From positions 1,612,001 through 1,676,000 of the forward strand of contig OZ251577.1 of assembly GCA_965243805.1 (NCBI GenBank): a stretch of 64,000 bases of DNA. The letters run 5' to 3'. Origin of the DNA: CATQHQ01 sp965243805 (GTDB taxonomy: Bacteria > Gemmatimonadota > Gemmatimonadetes > Longimicrobiales > Gaopeijiaceae). Numbering within the stretch: position 1 is the first letter of the stretch; each line of letters begins with the position of its first letter. Shown piece by piece: positions 1 through 8,323 of the stretch. A program made the translations under genes and the position numbers. Under the pieces are notes generated by a model. The model searched no databases. It worked only from the letters and a program-made list of their open reading frames with translations, and had not been told where the DNA came from.

Positions 1-1
1 C

Positions 2-118
2 TCCAGCGGCGTGTGGAGCGACCGCGAGCCCGCCAAGGCCGTAGCCCGCTACATGGCCGCCTTCCCCCCGGCTCCGCACCGCCCGACCCCTCGAGACCTT
101 GAATCCAACCCTCGGTAG
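2..118 (+). CDS. 3' end of a probable thiamine-phosphate synthase (ThiE), cut by the window edge
   Basis: An open frame enters at base 2 and stops with TAG at 116-118. The 38 visible residues include SGVWSDREPAKAVARYMAAF, which resembles the end of ThiE, where a conserved V/A-x-S-G/A-x-W run precedes a D-P-A-x-A-x-x motif. ThiE couples the thiazole and pyrimidine halves of thiamine. The thiS and thiG genes directly downstream fit this reading. The tail after the helix is proline-rich and not conserved in the family. Too little is visible to be sure; another thiamine-operon gene is possible. Confidence 0.45.
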   Translation, partial: SSGVWSDREPAKAVARYMAAFPPAPHRPTPRDLESNPR

Positions 119-134
119 GGCAAATTCGGAGACT

Positions 135-428
135 ATGTCCTCCAGCAGAGCCTCTGCGGCAGCCGACCGACCGACCCCCGCCCGCGGCCGTCCGTCGCGC
201 GAGGCCAGCGGCTCGTCCCATCGGACCGTCTCGATCTCCTTGAACGGCGAAGCGAGAACCGTGGACGAGGGACTCACCGTCGCGGCTCTCTTGGAACGGC
301 TGGCACTGCGCTCCGGCATGGTAGTCGTGGAGCGCAACCGGAAGGTGTTGGCTCGAAGCACCCTGGAGCACGTCCCGGTGGAGGAGGGCGACCAGATCGA
401 GATCGTCCACTTCGTGGGAGGAGGCTGA
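135..428 (+). CDS. thiS: Sulfur carrier protein ThiS
   Basis: Small ubiquitin-fold sulfur carrier for the thiazole ring of thiamine. The C-terminus ends in FVGGG, giving the Gly-Gly tail that is adenylated and thiocarboxylated, and the body has the beta-grasp pattern (SISLNGEARTV, then DQIEIVHFV). About 30 extra N-terminal residues rich in Ser, Ala and Arg precede the fold. ThiS is normally about 66 residues, so either the start at ATG 135 is too early or the protein has a disordered extension. It sits 25 bases ahead of thiG, its partner in thiazole synthesis. Confidence 0.9.
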   Translation: MSSSRASAAADRPTPARGRPSREASGSSHRTVSISLNGEARTVDEGLTVAALLERLALRSGMVVVERNRKVLARSTLEHVPVEEGDQIEIVHFVGGG

Positions 429-453
429 CGTTGGCAACTGCAGGCAAGTCCAG

Positions 454-1257
454 GTGACCAGCCCAGCTGCACAGGTGGTGGCGGACCCCCTGGAGATCGG
501 CGGCCGCACATTCGCCTCGCGGCTGATCGTTGGAACGGGCAAGTACGGCAGCAGCGAGGAGATGCTTGACGCGATCCGAGCCAGCGGAGCAGAGATGGTC
601 ACGGTGGCCGTTCGTCGAGTGGACTTGGATAGAGGCGGGGACGAGGGCATCCTGCGCCACCTGAAGCCAGACGAGTTCTTCCTCCTTCCCAACACGGCGG
701 GTTGCTTCACGGCCGACGACGCATTGCGCTACGCCCGCTTGGGACGGGCCGCTGGGTTGTCCGAATGGATCAAGCTGGAGGTGATCGGCGACCAGGCCAC
801 GCTGCTCCCGGATGTAGCCGCAACGCTGACGGCGGCCGTCAAGCTGGTGGCGGAGGGCTTCAAGGTCATGGCCTACACCAACGACGACTTGGTGACCGCC
901 CTGCGGCTGGAGGACGCGGGATGCGTCGCGGTGATGCCTCTGGCCAGCCCCATCGGGAGCGGCCTGGGGGTTGTAAACCCGTTTTACATCCGCGAGATCA
1001 AGCGACGCCTGTCGGTTCCCGTGATCGTGGACGCCGGCGTGGGCACCGCTTCCGACGCTTGCGTGACGATGGAGCAGGGGGTGGACGGCGTCTTGATGAA
1101 CACGGCGATCGCCGCCGCGGACGACCCGCCCAAAATGGCCGCTGCCATGAAGCTGGCGGTCAGAGCAGGGCGGGCAGCCTACTTGGCTGGGAGGATGCCT
1201 GCTCGCGAGATCGCGGTGCCGTCGTCGCCTGTGTCGGGTATGCTCTACCGCAGTTGA
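454..1257 (+). CDS. thiG: Thiazole synthase ThiG
   Basis: Cytoplasmic TIM-barrel enzyme that builds the thiazole phosphate of thiamine from deoxyxylulose 5-phosphate, dehydroglycine and ThiS thiocarboxylate. Family marks are clear: RLIVGTGKY near residue 23, VRRVDLDR, LLPNTAGC, the active-site lysine in WIKLEVIGD, PLASPIGSGLG and VDAGVGTASDA. Length (267 aa) is normal. GTG at 454 is the start that leaves the usual short N-terminus. The stop overlaps the proposed TTG start of rsmB. Confidence 0.95.
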   Translation: MTSPAAQVVADPLEIGGRTFASRLIVGTGKYGSSEEMLDAIRASGAEMVTVAVRRVDLDRGGDEGILRHLKPDEFFLLPNTAGCFTADDALRYARLGRAAGLSEWIKLEVIGDQATLLPDVAATLTAAVKLVAEGFKVMAYTNDDLVTALRLEDAGCVAVMPLASPIGSGLGVVNPFYIREIKRRLSVPVIVDAGVGTASDACVTMEQGVDGVLMNTAIAAADDPPKMAAAMKLAVRAGRAAYLAGRMPAREIAVPSSPVSGMLYRS

Positions 1258-2858
1258 GCGACGACGGAAGACCTCGGCCCAGGCGTAGCCGGCGTTACGC
1301 CCGCACTCACCCGGGAAGTCGTGGCCGAAAGCGTCGGGGAGTCGACCGCCGATCGCCGGGTCGCGCTCTGGCGGCATCGATCCTGTTGGAAGTGGAGGCG
1401 GGCCGGCGCCTGGATGTGGCCTGGGAGGCGTCGGGAGCGCCCGTCGCATCGGACAGGGCGTGGATTCGTTCGCTGGTTTATGGGACGGTTCGGCTGCGAG
1501 GCCGGCTTGACCACCTCCTGACGAAGACGGCGAGTCGTGATCCCGAGGAGCTGGACCCTCCTGTGCGCACGGCCCTTCGAATGGGGGCCTACCAGATCTT
1601 GGAGATGGGCAGCGTCCCGGCATACGCGGCCGTCTCTCAATCCGTGGAGCAGGTAAAGGCGACGCGATCGCGTGCGGCGGCGGGGCTCGTGAACGCCGTG
1701 CTCAGGAAGTTCGTCGAGGCGGTCGTCGCGCCTGACTCCACGAGCCCCATCGCCAGTTCCACATCCCCCGCCGACACCACATCTCCTGCCGATTTCACTC
1801 CCAGCGCCGAGTGGGGCTTCCCCGACCCCGCCGACGATCTGGAGGGCTACTTGGCAACATGGGGATCGCACCCGCGCTGGCTGGTTCGCCGCTGGACGCA
1901 CCGATTCGGGAACGCTGCCGCCCGTCGGCTGGTGGAGGCGAACAACCGAGAGCCGGCCACCTACCTGCGACCCGTGGGGCTCGCTCCTTCCGACGCCGTC
2001 CGGGTGCTGGACGAGGCCGGGCTTCTGCACCGGCCCAACGGACCGACGGGCAACAACTCTTCCGACGACCAGCGGGGCCGCGGTCTCCACTGCGGGGCCG
2101 CCGTCTTCCAGGGGAGCCCTGGCTCCTCTCTCCGCCTGCGGCGCGGCGTAGACCCGGCCGCTGCGCTCCAAGTCGTCCCGGGCGTGATTCAGGACCCGGC
2201 TGCGTCGCTGGTCGTGGAGTACTCGGCCCCTCCGCCCGGATCGCTGGTGGCGGATCTGTGCGCGGCGCCGGGAGGCAAGGCGCTGGCCTTGAGCACCGGG
2301 GCTGCGGGAGTGGTCGCGGCGGACCTTCGGCCGCGCCGCCTGCAACGGGTCGCCGAGGGAGTCCGCCGGCTCGGCGCCCAGGTGTGGCCCGTTGTGGCCG
2401 ACGCCCGCTTTCCGCCCCTGCGCGCTTCGGGGGGGCCGGCGACAGTCCTGGCAGACGTGCCCTGCACAGGCACAGGCACCTATCGACGCCGCCCCGACGG
2501 CCGCTGGCGCACCGATGAACGCGACATCGCGCGCTTGGCCGCCGTCCAGAGGCGAATCCTCGACGGGGCCGCCTCCGTGGTTCCCTCGGGGGGTTTGCTG
2601 GTTTACGCTACATGTTCCCTTGAACCGGAGGAGAACTGGGATCAGGTGAGAGCGTTTCTGAAGCGTCGTCCCGACTTTCGCATCGAGCCCGGTCCCGCCC
2701 CGGCGCGTTTTCTGGACGAACACGGCTGCTTGGCGGTTCTTCCCCACGAGACCGGCTCCCACGACCTCGGTTCTCACGAGACCGACGAGCACCCGCGCCG
2801 AGCGAGTCACGGCTTCGACGGCGCCTTCGCCGCACGCATGAGGAAGATGGCCGCCTGA
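1254..2858 (+). CDS. rsmB: 16S rRNA (cytosine-C5) methyltransferase RsmB
   Basis: Methylates 16S rRNA C967 using S-adenosylmethionine. The N-terminal half has the NusB-like RNA-binding fold (ALAASILLEVEAGRRLDVAW and RTALRMGAYQILEM). The C-terminal Rossmann domain shows DLCAAPGGK (SAM loop), ADVPCTGTGTYRRRPDGRW and YATCSLEPEEN, which carry the two cysteines of the family. No ATG or GTG fits the N-terminus; TTG at 1254, overlapping the thiG stop, is the best start and gives 534 aa. A Ser-Thr-Pro-Ala repeat tract near residues 160-185 and a G-S-H-D/E repeat near the C-terminus are insertions not typical of the family. Confidence 0.9.
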   Translation: MSDDGRPRPRRSRRYARTHPGSRGRKRRGVDRRSPGRALAASILLEVEAGRRLDVAWEASGAPVASDRAWIRSLVYGTVRLRGRLDHLLTKTASRDPEELDPPVRTALRMGAYQILEMGSVPAYAAVSQSVEQVKATRSRAAAGLVNAVLRKFVEAVVAPDSTSPIASSTSPADTTSPADFTPSAEWGFPDPADDLEGYLATWGSHPRWLVRRWTHRFGNAAARRLVEANNREPATYLRPVGLAPSDAVRVLDEAGLLHRPNGPTGNNSSDDQRGRGLHCGAAVFQGSPGSSLRLRRGVDPAAALQVVPGVIQDPAASLVVEYSAPPPGSLVADLCAAPGGKALALSTGAAGVVAADLRPRRLQRVAEGVRRLGAQVWPVVADARFPPLRASGGPATVLADVPCTGTGTYRRRPDGRWRTDERDIARLAAVQRRILDGAASVVPSGGLLVYATCSLEPEENWDQVRAFLKRRPDFRIEPGPAPARFLDEHGCLAVLPHETGSHDLGSHETDEHPRRASHGFDGAFAARMRKMAA

Positions 2859-3757
2859 TGGACCTTGGAAGCTCGATTCGCCGCCGAAGGCGTTCCCCCC
2901 GCTCCCCCGAAGAGACCAGTTCCGAAGCGACGGCCACCGGAGCTGCGGCCACCGGGCGTCGGCAACGGAACGCAGAGGGTAGGGCACCCATATCCAAGCT
3001 TCGCGGGCTCCTGTGGGCGCTGCTGATCGCGACAGTCGGCACCGGCGCCGGCTACCTGACCGCGACCAGGGTGCTTTTCCCGCTGCCCGACCTCCCCACG
3101 GACCTGCAGGAAGTCCCGGACCTGAGGGGAGCACCGTTGCAGAACGCCCTGACCGTCCTGGCGGACTCGGGCTTGGTCGTCGCAAGGATCGACTCCCTGC
3201 GCCATCCCACGGTCCCGGCCGGCGTGGTCGTCGGCCAGAGTCCCCTGCCGGGCCCCACGGCCCTTCCAGGCGCGGCTGTACGGCTTGCCGTCTCGGTGGG
3301 GCCGGAGGTTCGGCTGGTCCCCGACGTTAGGAGGTGGCACGAAGACCGAGCGTCGGCCTTGATGACCGAGTCGGGCTTCGACGTGCAGTTGGACACGGTG
3401 GAGTCGGCGCTGCCCGCCGGACAGGTCGTGGGCACCACACCGGCAGCCGACACCCAGGTTCCAGTGCCTTCGACCGTCCTCGTCACCGTGAGCGTGGGCC
3501 CGCCCACGTTCCCGTTGCCGGACTTGACGGGCCGCATCGAAGTGGAAGCGCGCCGTCGGCTCCGCCTGCTGGGTCTGCGGGTGGCCGAGGTGGAGCGGCG
3601 CTTCAGCCTGCGAAACGTGGCAGCCGTCTTCGGCCAGTCGCCGAACCCCGGGGACCCGGTGCAGCGCGGCGACTCGGTCCGCCTAGTGGTGGGCAAGGAG
3701 ATCCCCAGGAACGCGCCCGTGCCCGCGAACCGAAACGAGGACGCCCGTGTCCGCTAG
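2858..3757 (+). CDS. Membrane-anchored PASTA-domain protein
   Basis: Arg-rich cytoplasmic head (residues 1-48), one membrane helix (LLWALLIATVGTGAGYL, about 51-70), then three consecutive PASTA repeats starting at VPDLRGAPLQNAL, VPDVRRWHEDRAS and LPDLTGRIEVEARR. PASTA domains usually bind muropeptide or beta-lactam-like ligands and hang from Ser/Thr kinases or PBPs. No kinase or transpeptidase domain is present here, so this is a standalone sensor or scaffold of unknown partner. ATG 2858 overlaps the rsmB stop (TGATG), so the two are probably co-translated. Confidence 0.85.
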   Translation: MDLGSSIRRRRRSPRSPEETSSEATATGAAATGRRQRNAEGRAPISKLRGLLWALLIATVGTGAGYLTATRVLFPLPDLPTDLQEVPDLRGAPLQNALTVLADSGLVVARIDSLRHPTVPAGVVVGQSPLPGPTALPGAAVRLAVSVGPEVRLVPDVRRWHEDRASALMTESGFDVQLDTVESALPAGQVVGTTPAADTQVPVPSTVLVTVSVGPPTFPLPDLTGRIEVEARRRLRLLGLRVAEVERRFSLRNVAAVFGQSPNPGDPVQRGDSVRLVVGKEIPRNAPVPANRNEDARVR

Positions 3758-4367
3758 TCGGAGGAGGGCAGTCGTCCGCCGACCGTACCTCGCGGCCCTT
3801 CTTCTGGTGGCCGTCGCAGGTGTGGCGGCGTGGCTCTCTCGGGGGCGCATTCAGCCCGTCGCCGCCGGCTACCCTGCCCCCAACTTCGAGGCGACCGACG
3901 AGCGCGGACATCTCGTCACCCTGGCGAACTACGAAGGAAAGGTCCTCCTGCTCAACGTATGGGCGACGTGGTGCGCTCCCTGTCGGGAAGAGATGCCCTC
4001 CATGCAACGCCTCTACGACCAGTTCCCCCGGGACGACTTCGAGATCGCCGCCGTCAGCATTGATGCGCCGCTGGGCGGGTCCGACCTGTTGGGCAACCCG
4101 GGCGGCAACCCAGTGGACTTCGCCCGCGAGCTGGGACTGACTTTCCCCGTGCTCCGCGACCCTTCGGGCGAGATTCAGCGGACCTACCGGACGACTGGCG
4201 TGCCCGAGTCCTTCCTGATCGGCCCCCGCGGGATGATCTGGAAGAAGGTGGCCGGCGCCACGGCGTGGGATTCGGAAGCGGCAGTGGCCCAGGTGCGTCG
4301 GCTGTTGGAGGAGCGAGGGGAAGACGGGACCGGCGAACCGCCGGGCGAGCGGTCCGGAGGCGGGTAG
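3747..4367 (+). CDS. TlpA/ResA-like membrane-anchored thiol-disulfide oxidoreductase
   Basis: N-terminal hydrophobic anchor (YLAALLLVAVAGVAAWL, residues 14-30) followed by an AhpC/TSA-Redoxin-type thioredoxin fold. The redox motif is WCAPC in VWATWCAPCREEMPSMQ, and the cis-proline loop is GVPESFLIG. Such proteins reduce disulfides or cytochrome c apoproteins on the outer face of the inner membrane. GTG 3747 overlaps the PASTA gene by 11 bases, in keeping with one operon. A Gly/Glu-rich tail follows the fold. Confidence 0.88.
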   Translation: MSASRRRAVVRRPYLAALLLVAVAGVAAWLSRGRIQPVAAGYPAPNFEATDERGHLVTLANYEGKVLLLNVWATWCAPCREEMPSMQRLYDQFPRDDFEIAAVSIDAPLGGSDLLGNPGGNPVDFARELGLTFPVLRDPSGEIQRTYRTTGVPESFLIGPRGMIWKKVAGATAWDSEAAVAQVRRLLEERGEDGTGEPPGERSGGG

Positions 4368-4371
4368 AGGC

Positions 4372-5388
4372 ATGTCCTTGCCGGGCTTCTTGGTGCGGAA
4401 CTGGCGCCTCAAGGGAATATCGCTGGCGCTGGCGTCGCTGCTTTGGGTCACCATGCAGCTGCGCGAAGAGGCCGACACGGGACGCCGGGACCTTCCCAAC
4501 GTGGAGGTGCGGATTGAAAACGGAGACTCGATGTGGATGGCCTTGGGGGCACCGTCGCCGGCAACGGTCAGCATCGGGGTCCACGGGACGTTCGGCGACC
4601 TCTTTCGGGCGGCTCTGGCCCGACCCGTGGTCGTGATCCCCGTGGACTCGGTCCCAGGCCAGGACTCGGTCTTCCAGTTGGAGCCGAACTGGGTCGCGAA
4701 CCTGGACCAGGACCGGGTCGCCATCGACGGCTTCAACCCCAGCACGATCCGACAGCGCTTCGAGCGGAACACCTCCGAGCCGGTTCCCGTGTCGTACCGA
4801 ACGATCGGCGCCGTGCCCGACTCCCTGGCGATGACGGGCGCGCTCCGGGTCAACCCCCTCTTCGCCCAGGTGCGAGGCCCTGCATCGCTGGTGGACGACA
4901 TGGAGACGGTCTTCCTGGAGCCGTTCGACCTGGGCGCCCTGACCGGGCCCGGTAGGTTCGACGTGGCGGTGGACACGGCGGGCCTGGGAGGCGTGTCCGT
5001 CAGCCCCTCCACTGCGGTGCTCACCGTGGAGGTGGCCACCCGAGGACGCCGGCTGGTGGGACCGCTGCCCGTAGAGCCGCCCGAGGGCGTGGAAGACCTG
5101 GAGGCGGCGCCGGCGTCGGTGGTCGTCACGCTTCACGGGGCGGTACCACTTCTCGCCGAGGTCGACACGGCCGTCCTTCGGGTGCGGGCGGTGCTGCCGG
5201 CTCCGGAGCGGGCTGCAACGTGGGCCCGCTTGGAGGCGGGAGAGGAAGAGCGCGTCCCACTGGTCGTCGAGGGCGTCCCGCCGGACTCGTGGCTGGAGTG
5301 GACGCTGGAAGTCGATTCAGTGGCGGTGCGCCGCAGGGCGAGCGGGGGTGGCGAACAGACGATGGAGCCACGGCCCAGAGGCGCATGA
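4372..5388 (+). CDS. YbbR-domain (CdaR-like) membrane protein
   Basis: A short N-terminus with one membrane segment (ISLALASLLWVTMQL) is followed by about 280 residues of beta-rich sequence in repeated blocks such as VEVRIENGDS, PVPVSYRTIGAVPDSLAM and VRGPASLVDDMETVFLEP. The last is close to the YbbR signature (V-x-G-x-x-x-x-V/L-x-x-I/M-x-x-V). YbbR/CdaR proteins often regulate the diadenylate cyclase DisA/CdaA; no cyclase gene is next to this one. Its stop overlaps the tsaD start. Confidence 0.72.
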   Translation: MSLPGFLVRNWRLKGISLALASLLWVTMQLREEADTGRRDLPNVEVRIENGDSMWMALGAPSPATVSIGVHGTFGDLFRAALARPVVVIPVDSVPGQDSVFQLEPNWVANLDQDRVAIDGFNPSTIRQRFERNTSEPVPVSYRTIGAVPDSLAMTGALRVNPLFAQVRGPASLVDDMETVFLEPFDLGALTGPGRFDVAVDTAGLGGVSVSPSTAVLTVEVATRGRRLVGPLPVEPPEGVEDLEAAPASVVVTLHGAVPLLAEVDTAVLRVRAVLPAPERAATWARLEAGEEERVPLVVEGVPPDSWLEWTLEVDSVAVRRRASGGGEQTMEPRPRGA

Positions 5389-6446
5389 TCGGCCCGGTGC
5401 TGGGGATCGAGACGACGTGCGACGAGACGTCGGCGGCGGTCCTCGACGAACGGGGCGGCATCGCCGGCTTGGCGATCCACTCCCAGGACGTGCACCACCT
5501 CTACGGCGGCGTCGTGCCCGAACTGGCGGCCCGGGACCACCTGAGGCGGATCGAGCCAGTGGTGGACGCCGCCTTGCACGAGGCGGAGATCGACCAGCTC
5601 GACCTGAGGGCCGTGGCGGTGGCGGCAGGGCCGGGGCTCGTCGGCGCCCTTCTGGTCGGCGTGGCGTGGTCCCGTGCGACCGCTTACGCCCTGGACGTGC
5701 CCCTGGTCCCGGTCCACCACATGGAGGGACACCTCTTCGGCCCGGTGTTGGAGCACTCGGAGGCCGTGCCGCCCTTCGTCGCCCTCCTGGTGTCGGGCGG
5801 CCACACGCTGCTGGCGTGGGTGCCGGAGTGGGGCCGCTACTTTCTGATGGGCGAGACCCGCGACGACGCCGCCGGAGAAGCCTTCGACAAGGTTGGGAAG
5901 CTGCTGGGGCTTCCCTATCCGGGCGGCCCGGCAATCGAGAAGGCGGCGGCCCGCGGCGATCCGCACCGGTACGCCTTCCCCAGGCCCCTGGCAGCCGCGT
6001 CCGGGAAGCCGGGGGCCACGGGCCGCTTCGACTTCTCGTTCTCGGGACTGAAGACGGCGGTCGTCCGAGCCGTCAGCCGACTCCCCGAACGCGCCCACTT
6101 GTCCCGCGAACGCGCCCACTTGGCGGCATCGTTCCAGGAAGCGGCGGTGGACGTGCTGGCCCGCAAGACCCTCGACGCGGCGGCTGCAACGGGGTGCCGG
6201 CGCGTGCTGGTCGGCGGCGGCGTGGCGGCGAACCGCTCCCTCAAGACGCGCATCAGAGACGGCCTGGGCCCAGGCGGCCGTCTCTTCGCCGCCTCGCCTC
6301 GCCTGTCGATGGACAACGGCGCCATGATTGCCCGCGCCGGCCAGTTTCGCCTGGAGCTCGGCGACTTCGGAGGGATGAGCGAAGCTTCGGCCAGCGCACC
6401 CATGCCAGGAGCCGTGCCCTGGGAGCCCCCGCGACCGCAGAGTTGA
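5385..6446 (+). CDS. tsaD: tRNA N6-adenosine threonylcarbamoyltransferase TsaD
   Basis: Transfers threonylcarbamoyl to A37 of ANN-decoding tRNAs with TsaB/TsaE. Motifs: GIETTCDETSAAVL, HHMEGH (metal-binding His pair), LLVSGGHTLL, GEAFDKVGKLLG and SMDNGAMIA. The start is ATG 5385 (MIGPVLGIET), overlapping the previous stop; longer versions of the frame lie inside the YbbR gene. A 21-bp tandem duplication (6086-6122) encodes the repeat ERAHLSRERAHL, normally a single copy, on a surface loop before the second ASKHA lobe. Confidence 0.95.
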   Translation: MIGPVLGIETTCDETSAAVLDERGGIAGLAIHSQDVHHLYGGVVPELAARDHLRRIEPVVDAALHEAEIDQLDLRAVAVAAGPGLVGALLVGVAWSRATAYALDVPLVPVHHMEGHLFGPVLEHSEAVPPFVALLVSGGHTLLAWVPEWGRYFLMGETRDDAAGEAFDKVGKLLGLPYPGGPAIEKAAARGDPHRYAFPRPLAAASGKPGATGRFDFSFSGLKTAVVRAVSRLPERAHLSRERAHLAASFQEAAVDVLARKTLDAAAATGCRRVLVGGGVAANRSLKTRIRDGLGPGGRLFAASPRLSMDNGAMIARAGQFRLELGDFGGMSEASASAPMPGAVPWEPPRPQS

Positions 6447-6488
6447 ACCGCCCTCCGGGCCCCTTCCCGCCACGTCAGGCAGACCGCC

Positions 6489-7397
6489 ATGCTTCCGATC
6501 CTCTTCCGCCTCCCCGAATGGCTCCCGGCCGTCGGCGGGGCGCCCATCACCTCGTTCGGCGTGATGATGCTGCTCTCGTTCCTCGTCGCAGGCTGGGTCC
6601 TCCGCGCCGAGCTGCAGCGCATGAACGAGGACGCCGACCGAGCCTGGGACATCCTCTTCATGGCCGTGGTGGGCGGCGTGGTGGGCGCCAAGGTGTACTA
6701 CGTGCTGCTCAACTATCCGCGGCTCGTGGCCGACCCGATGGGGATGATCTTCTCCCGGGGCGGGATGGTCTGGTACGGCGGCTTCCTGCTAGCGACGGCG
6801 CTGGTGGTGCGGAAGGTCCGCACTCTCGGGCTGCCTCTGGGCAAGGTCGCCGACGGGACGGCCCTGGCACTGCCCTTGGCGTACGCCGTGGGGCGGATCG
6901 GCTGCTTCCTGGTCGGGGACGACTACGGCCGGCCCACGGATTCATGGGTGGGGATCGCCTTTCCGAACGGCAGCCCTCCCACCCGCGCCGAGGTGCTGGA
7001 AGCCCAGTTCGGGATCGTCGTGGACCCGGCGCTGATCGCCAAGTACGGCCAAGTCCTGCCCGTCCACCCCACGCAGCTGTACGAGACCGGTCTCTCGATC
7101 CTGATCTTCCTGATCCTCTTCCGGCTCCGAGCCCACTCCTACCGGAGAGGCTGGCTCTTCACCATGTGGATGGCGATGGCCGGCGCCGAACGCTTCCTCG
7201 TGGAGTTCTTCCGCGCCAAGGACGACCGCTTCTTCGGAGCACTCACCATCGCGCAGCTGCTCTCCCTGCTGCTGATCGTCGTGGGCGCGACGTGGGCAAC
7301 CTTGCTGCGAAAGGGCAACCGCGACCCCGGCCCCAGCCCCAGCCGACGAAACAGCACCGCCGCCGGAAGGAAAGGGAGGGGCGCCGCCCGGAGGTGA
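6489..7397 (+). CDS. lgt: Prolipoprotein diacylglyceryl transferase Lgt
   Basis: Inner-membrane enzyme that moves diacylglycerol from phosphatidylglycerol to the lipobox cysteine of prolipoproteins. About seven membrane segments are visible. Family motifs include GGMVWYGGFL, the signature VGRIGCFLVGDDYGRPT and VHPTQLYE. The C-terminal tail is basic and overlaps the next gene by four bases (GTGA). Several proteins in this window carry lipoboxes and are likely substrates. Confidence 0.95.
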   Translation: MLPILFRLPEWLPAVGGAPITSFGVMMLLSFLVAGWVLRAELQRMNEDADRAWDILFMAVVGGVVGAKVYYVLLNYPRLVADPMGMIFSRGGMVWYGGFLLATALVVRKVRTLGLPLGKVADGTALALPLAYAVGRIGCFLVGDDYGRPTDSWVGIAFPNGSPPTRAEVLEAQFGIVVDPALIAKYGQVLPVHPTQLYETGLSILIFLILFRLRAHSYRRGWLFTMWMAMAGAERFLVEFFRAKDDRFFGALTIAQLLSLLLIVVGATWATLLRKGNRDPGPSPSRRNSTAAGRKGRGAARR

Positions 7398-8323
7398 CCG
7401 TCCTCCACCTCTCGGACCTCCACTTCGGCAAGCCCCACCGGCCGGCCGTCTCGGACGCCCTTCTGCGCTTGGCCCAAGAGCTCGCGCCGGCAGTCGTCGT
7501 CGTCTCGGGCGACCTGACCCAGCGCGCCAAGGCAACCGAGTACAGAGCGGCGGCGGAGTTCCTCTCCCGGCTGCCCCCGACGGTGCCCCTGGTCGTCGTT
7601 CCGGGCAACCACGATGTGCCGCTATACCGCTTCTGGGAGCGGCTGGCCACCCCCTACGCCAAGTACCGGCGCCACATCTCCCGAGAGCTGAACTCGGTGG
7701 CGGAGATCGTCGTTCCGGCCACTGCATCGGGGAGCGCTTCCGGCGCCCGCGTCGTGGCCCTGAACTCGGCCGCGCCCCGCACTGCGATCGTGAACGGCAG
7801 GCTGTCCCGTCGCCAGCTACGCTTCGCCGAGGGCGCCTTCGCCTCCGCCCCTCCAGGCGCACATCGCGTTCTGACGTTGCACCACAACCTCTTGCGCCCA
7901 GAGGACGACGAGTTACGCCCAGAGGACGACGAACCCGGCCCGCCACCCCTTTACGGAGCCGCCCGTCTGCTCGAGCGCCTCGACGCCTGGCGCGTGGACC
8001 TAGTCCTTTGCGGCCACATCCATCGCGGATGGCTGGCCCGCCATCAAGGCACCCCGCTACTTCACGCAGGCACAGCGTGCTCAAGCCGCGGCCGCGGCCG
8101 CGAGCGCGGGCGAAACTCGGTCAACTTGGTGCAGCTTCGATACTCCGAAACATCTGTTGTCGCTTATCTTTACTCGGAGGACGCCGGGCGCTTCCTTCCG
8201 GGCGAGACGAGCCGGCAACCGAGACGCAGCAGGCCAGCCCGAGACGCGGCAGGCCAGCCCCCACCCAGGGCGGGCCTGGGGCAGAAGGGAGCTCCTTCCG
8301 GTGAATCGGATCCGCATCCCTAG
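7394..8323 (+). CDS. Calcineurin-like metallophosphoesterase
   Basis: Binuclear-metal phosphoesterase fold: LHLSDLHFG (D-x-H), VVVSGDLTQR (GD), VPGNHDVP (GNHD), TLHHNL and CGHIHRGW (GH-x-H). Size and order match the Icc/CpdA-like class, but the substrate cannot be told from sequence. GTG 7394 overlaps the lgt stop. Odd points: a 21-bp tandem duplication (7895-7932) gives LRPEDDE twice in a loop, and the last 50 residues are low-complexity Pro/Arg/Gly and overlap the next gene by 23 bases. Confidence 0.85.
   Translation: MTVLHLSDLHFGKPHRPAVSDALLRLAQELAPAVVVVSGDLTQRAKATEYRAAAEFLSRLPPTVPLVVVPGNHDVPLYRFWERLATPYAKYRRHISRELNSVAEIVVPATASGSASGARVVALNSAAPRTAIVNGRLSRRQLRFAEGAFASAPPGAHRVLTLHHNLLRPEDDELRPEDDEPGPPPLYGAARLLERLDAWRVDLVLCGHIHRGWLARHQGTPLLHAGTACSSRGRGRERGRNSVNLVQLRYSETSVVAYLYSEDAGRFLPGETSRQPRRSRPARDAAGQPPPRAGLGQKGAPSGESDPHP

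Noticed and set aside
274..3185. Long minus-strand frames opposite thiG, rsmB and the PASTA gene (449 and 646 aa)
   Set aside because: Arg/His/Pro-rich shadow frames of high-GC coding sequence; the plus-strand frames hold clear family motifs.
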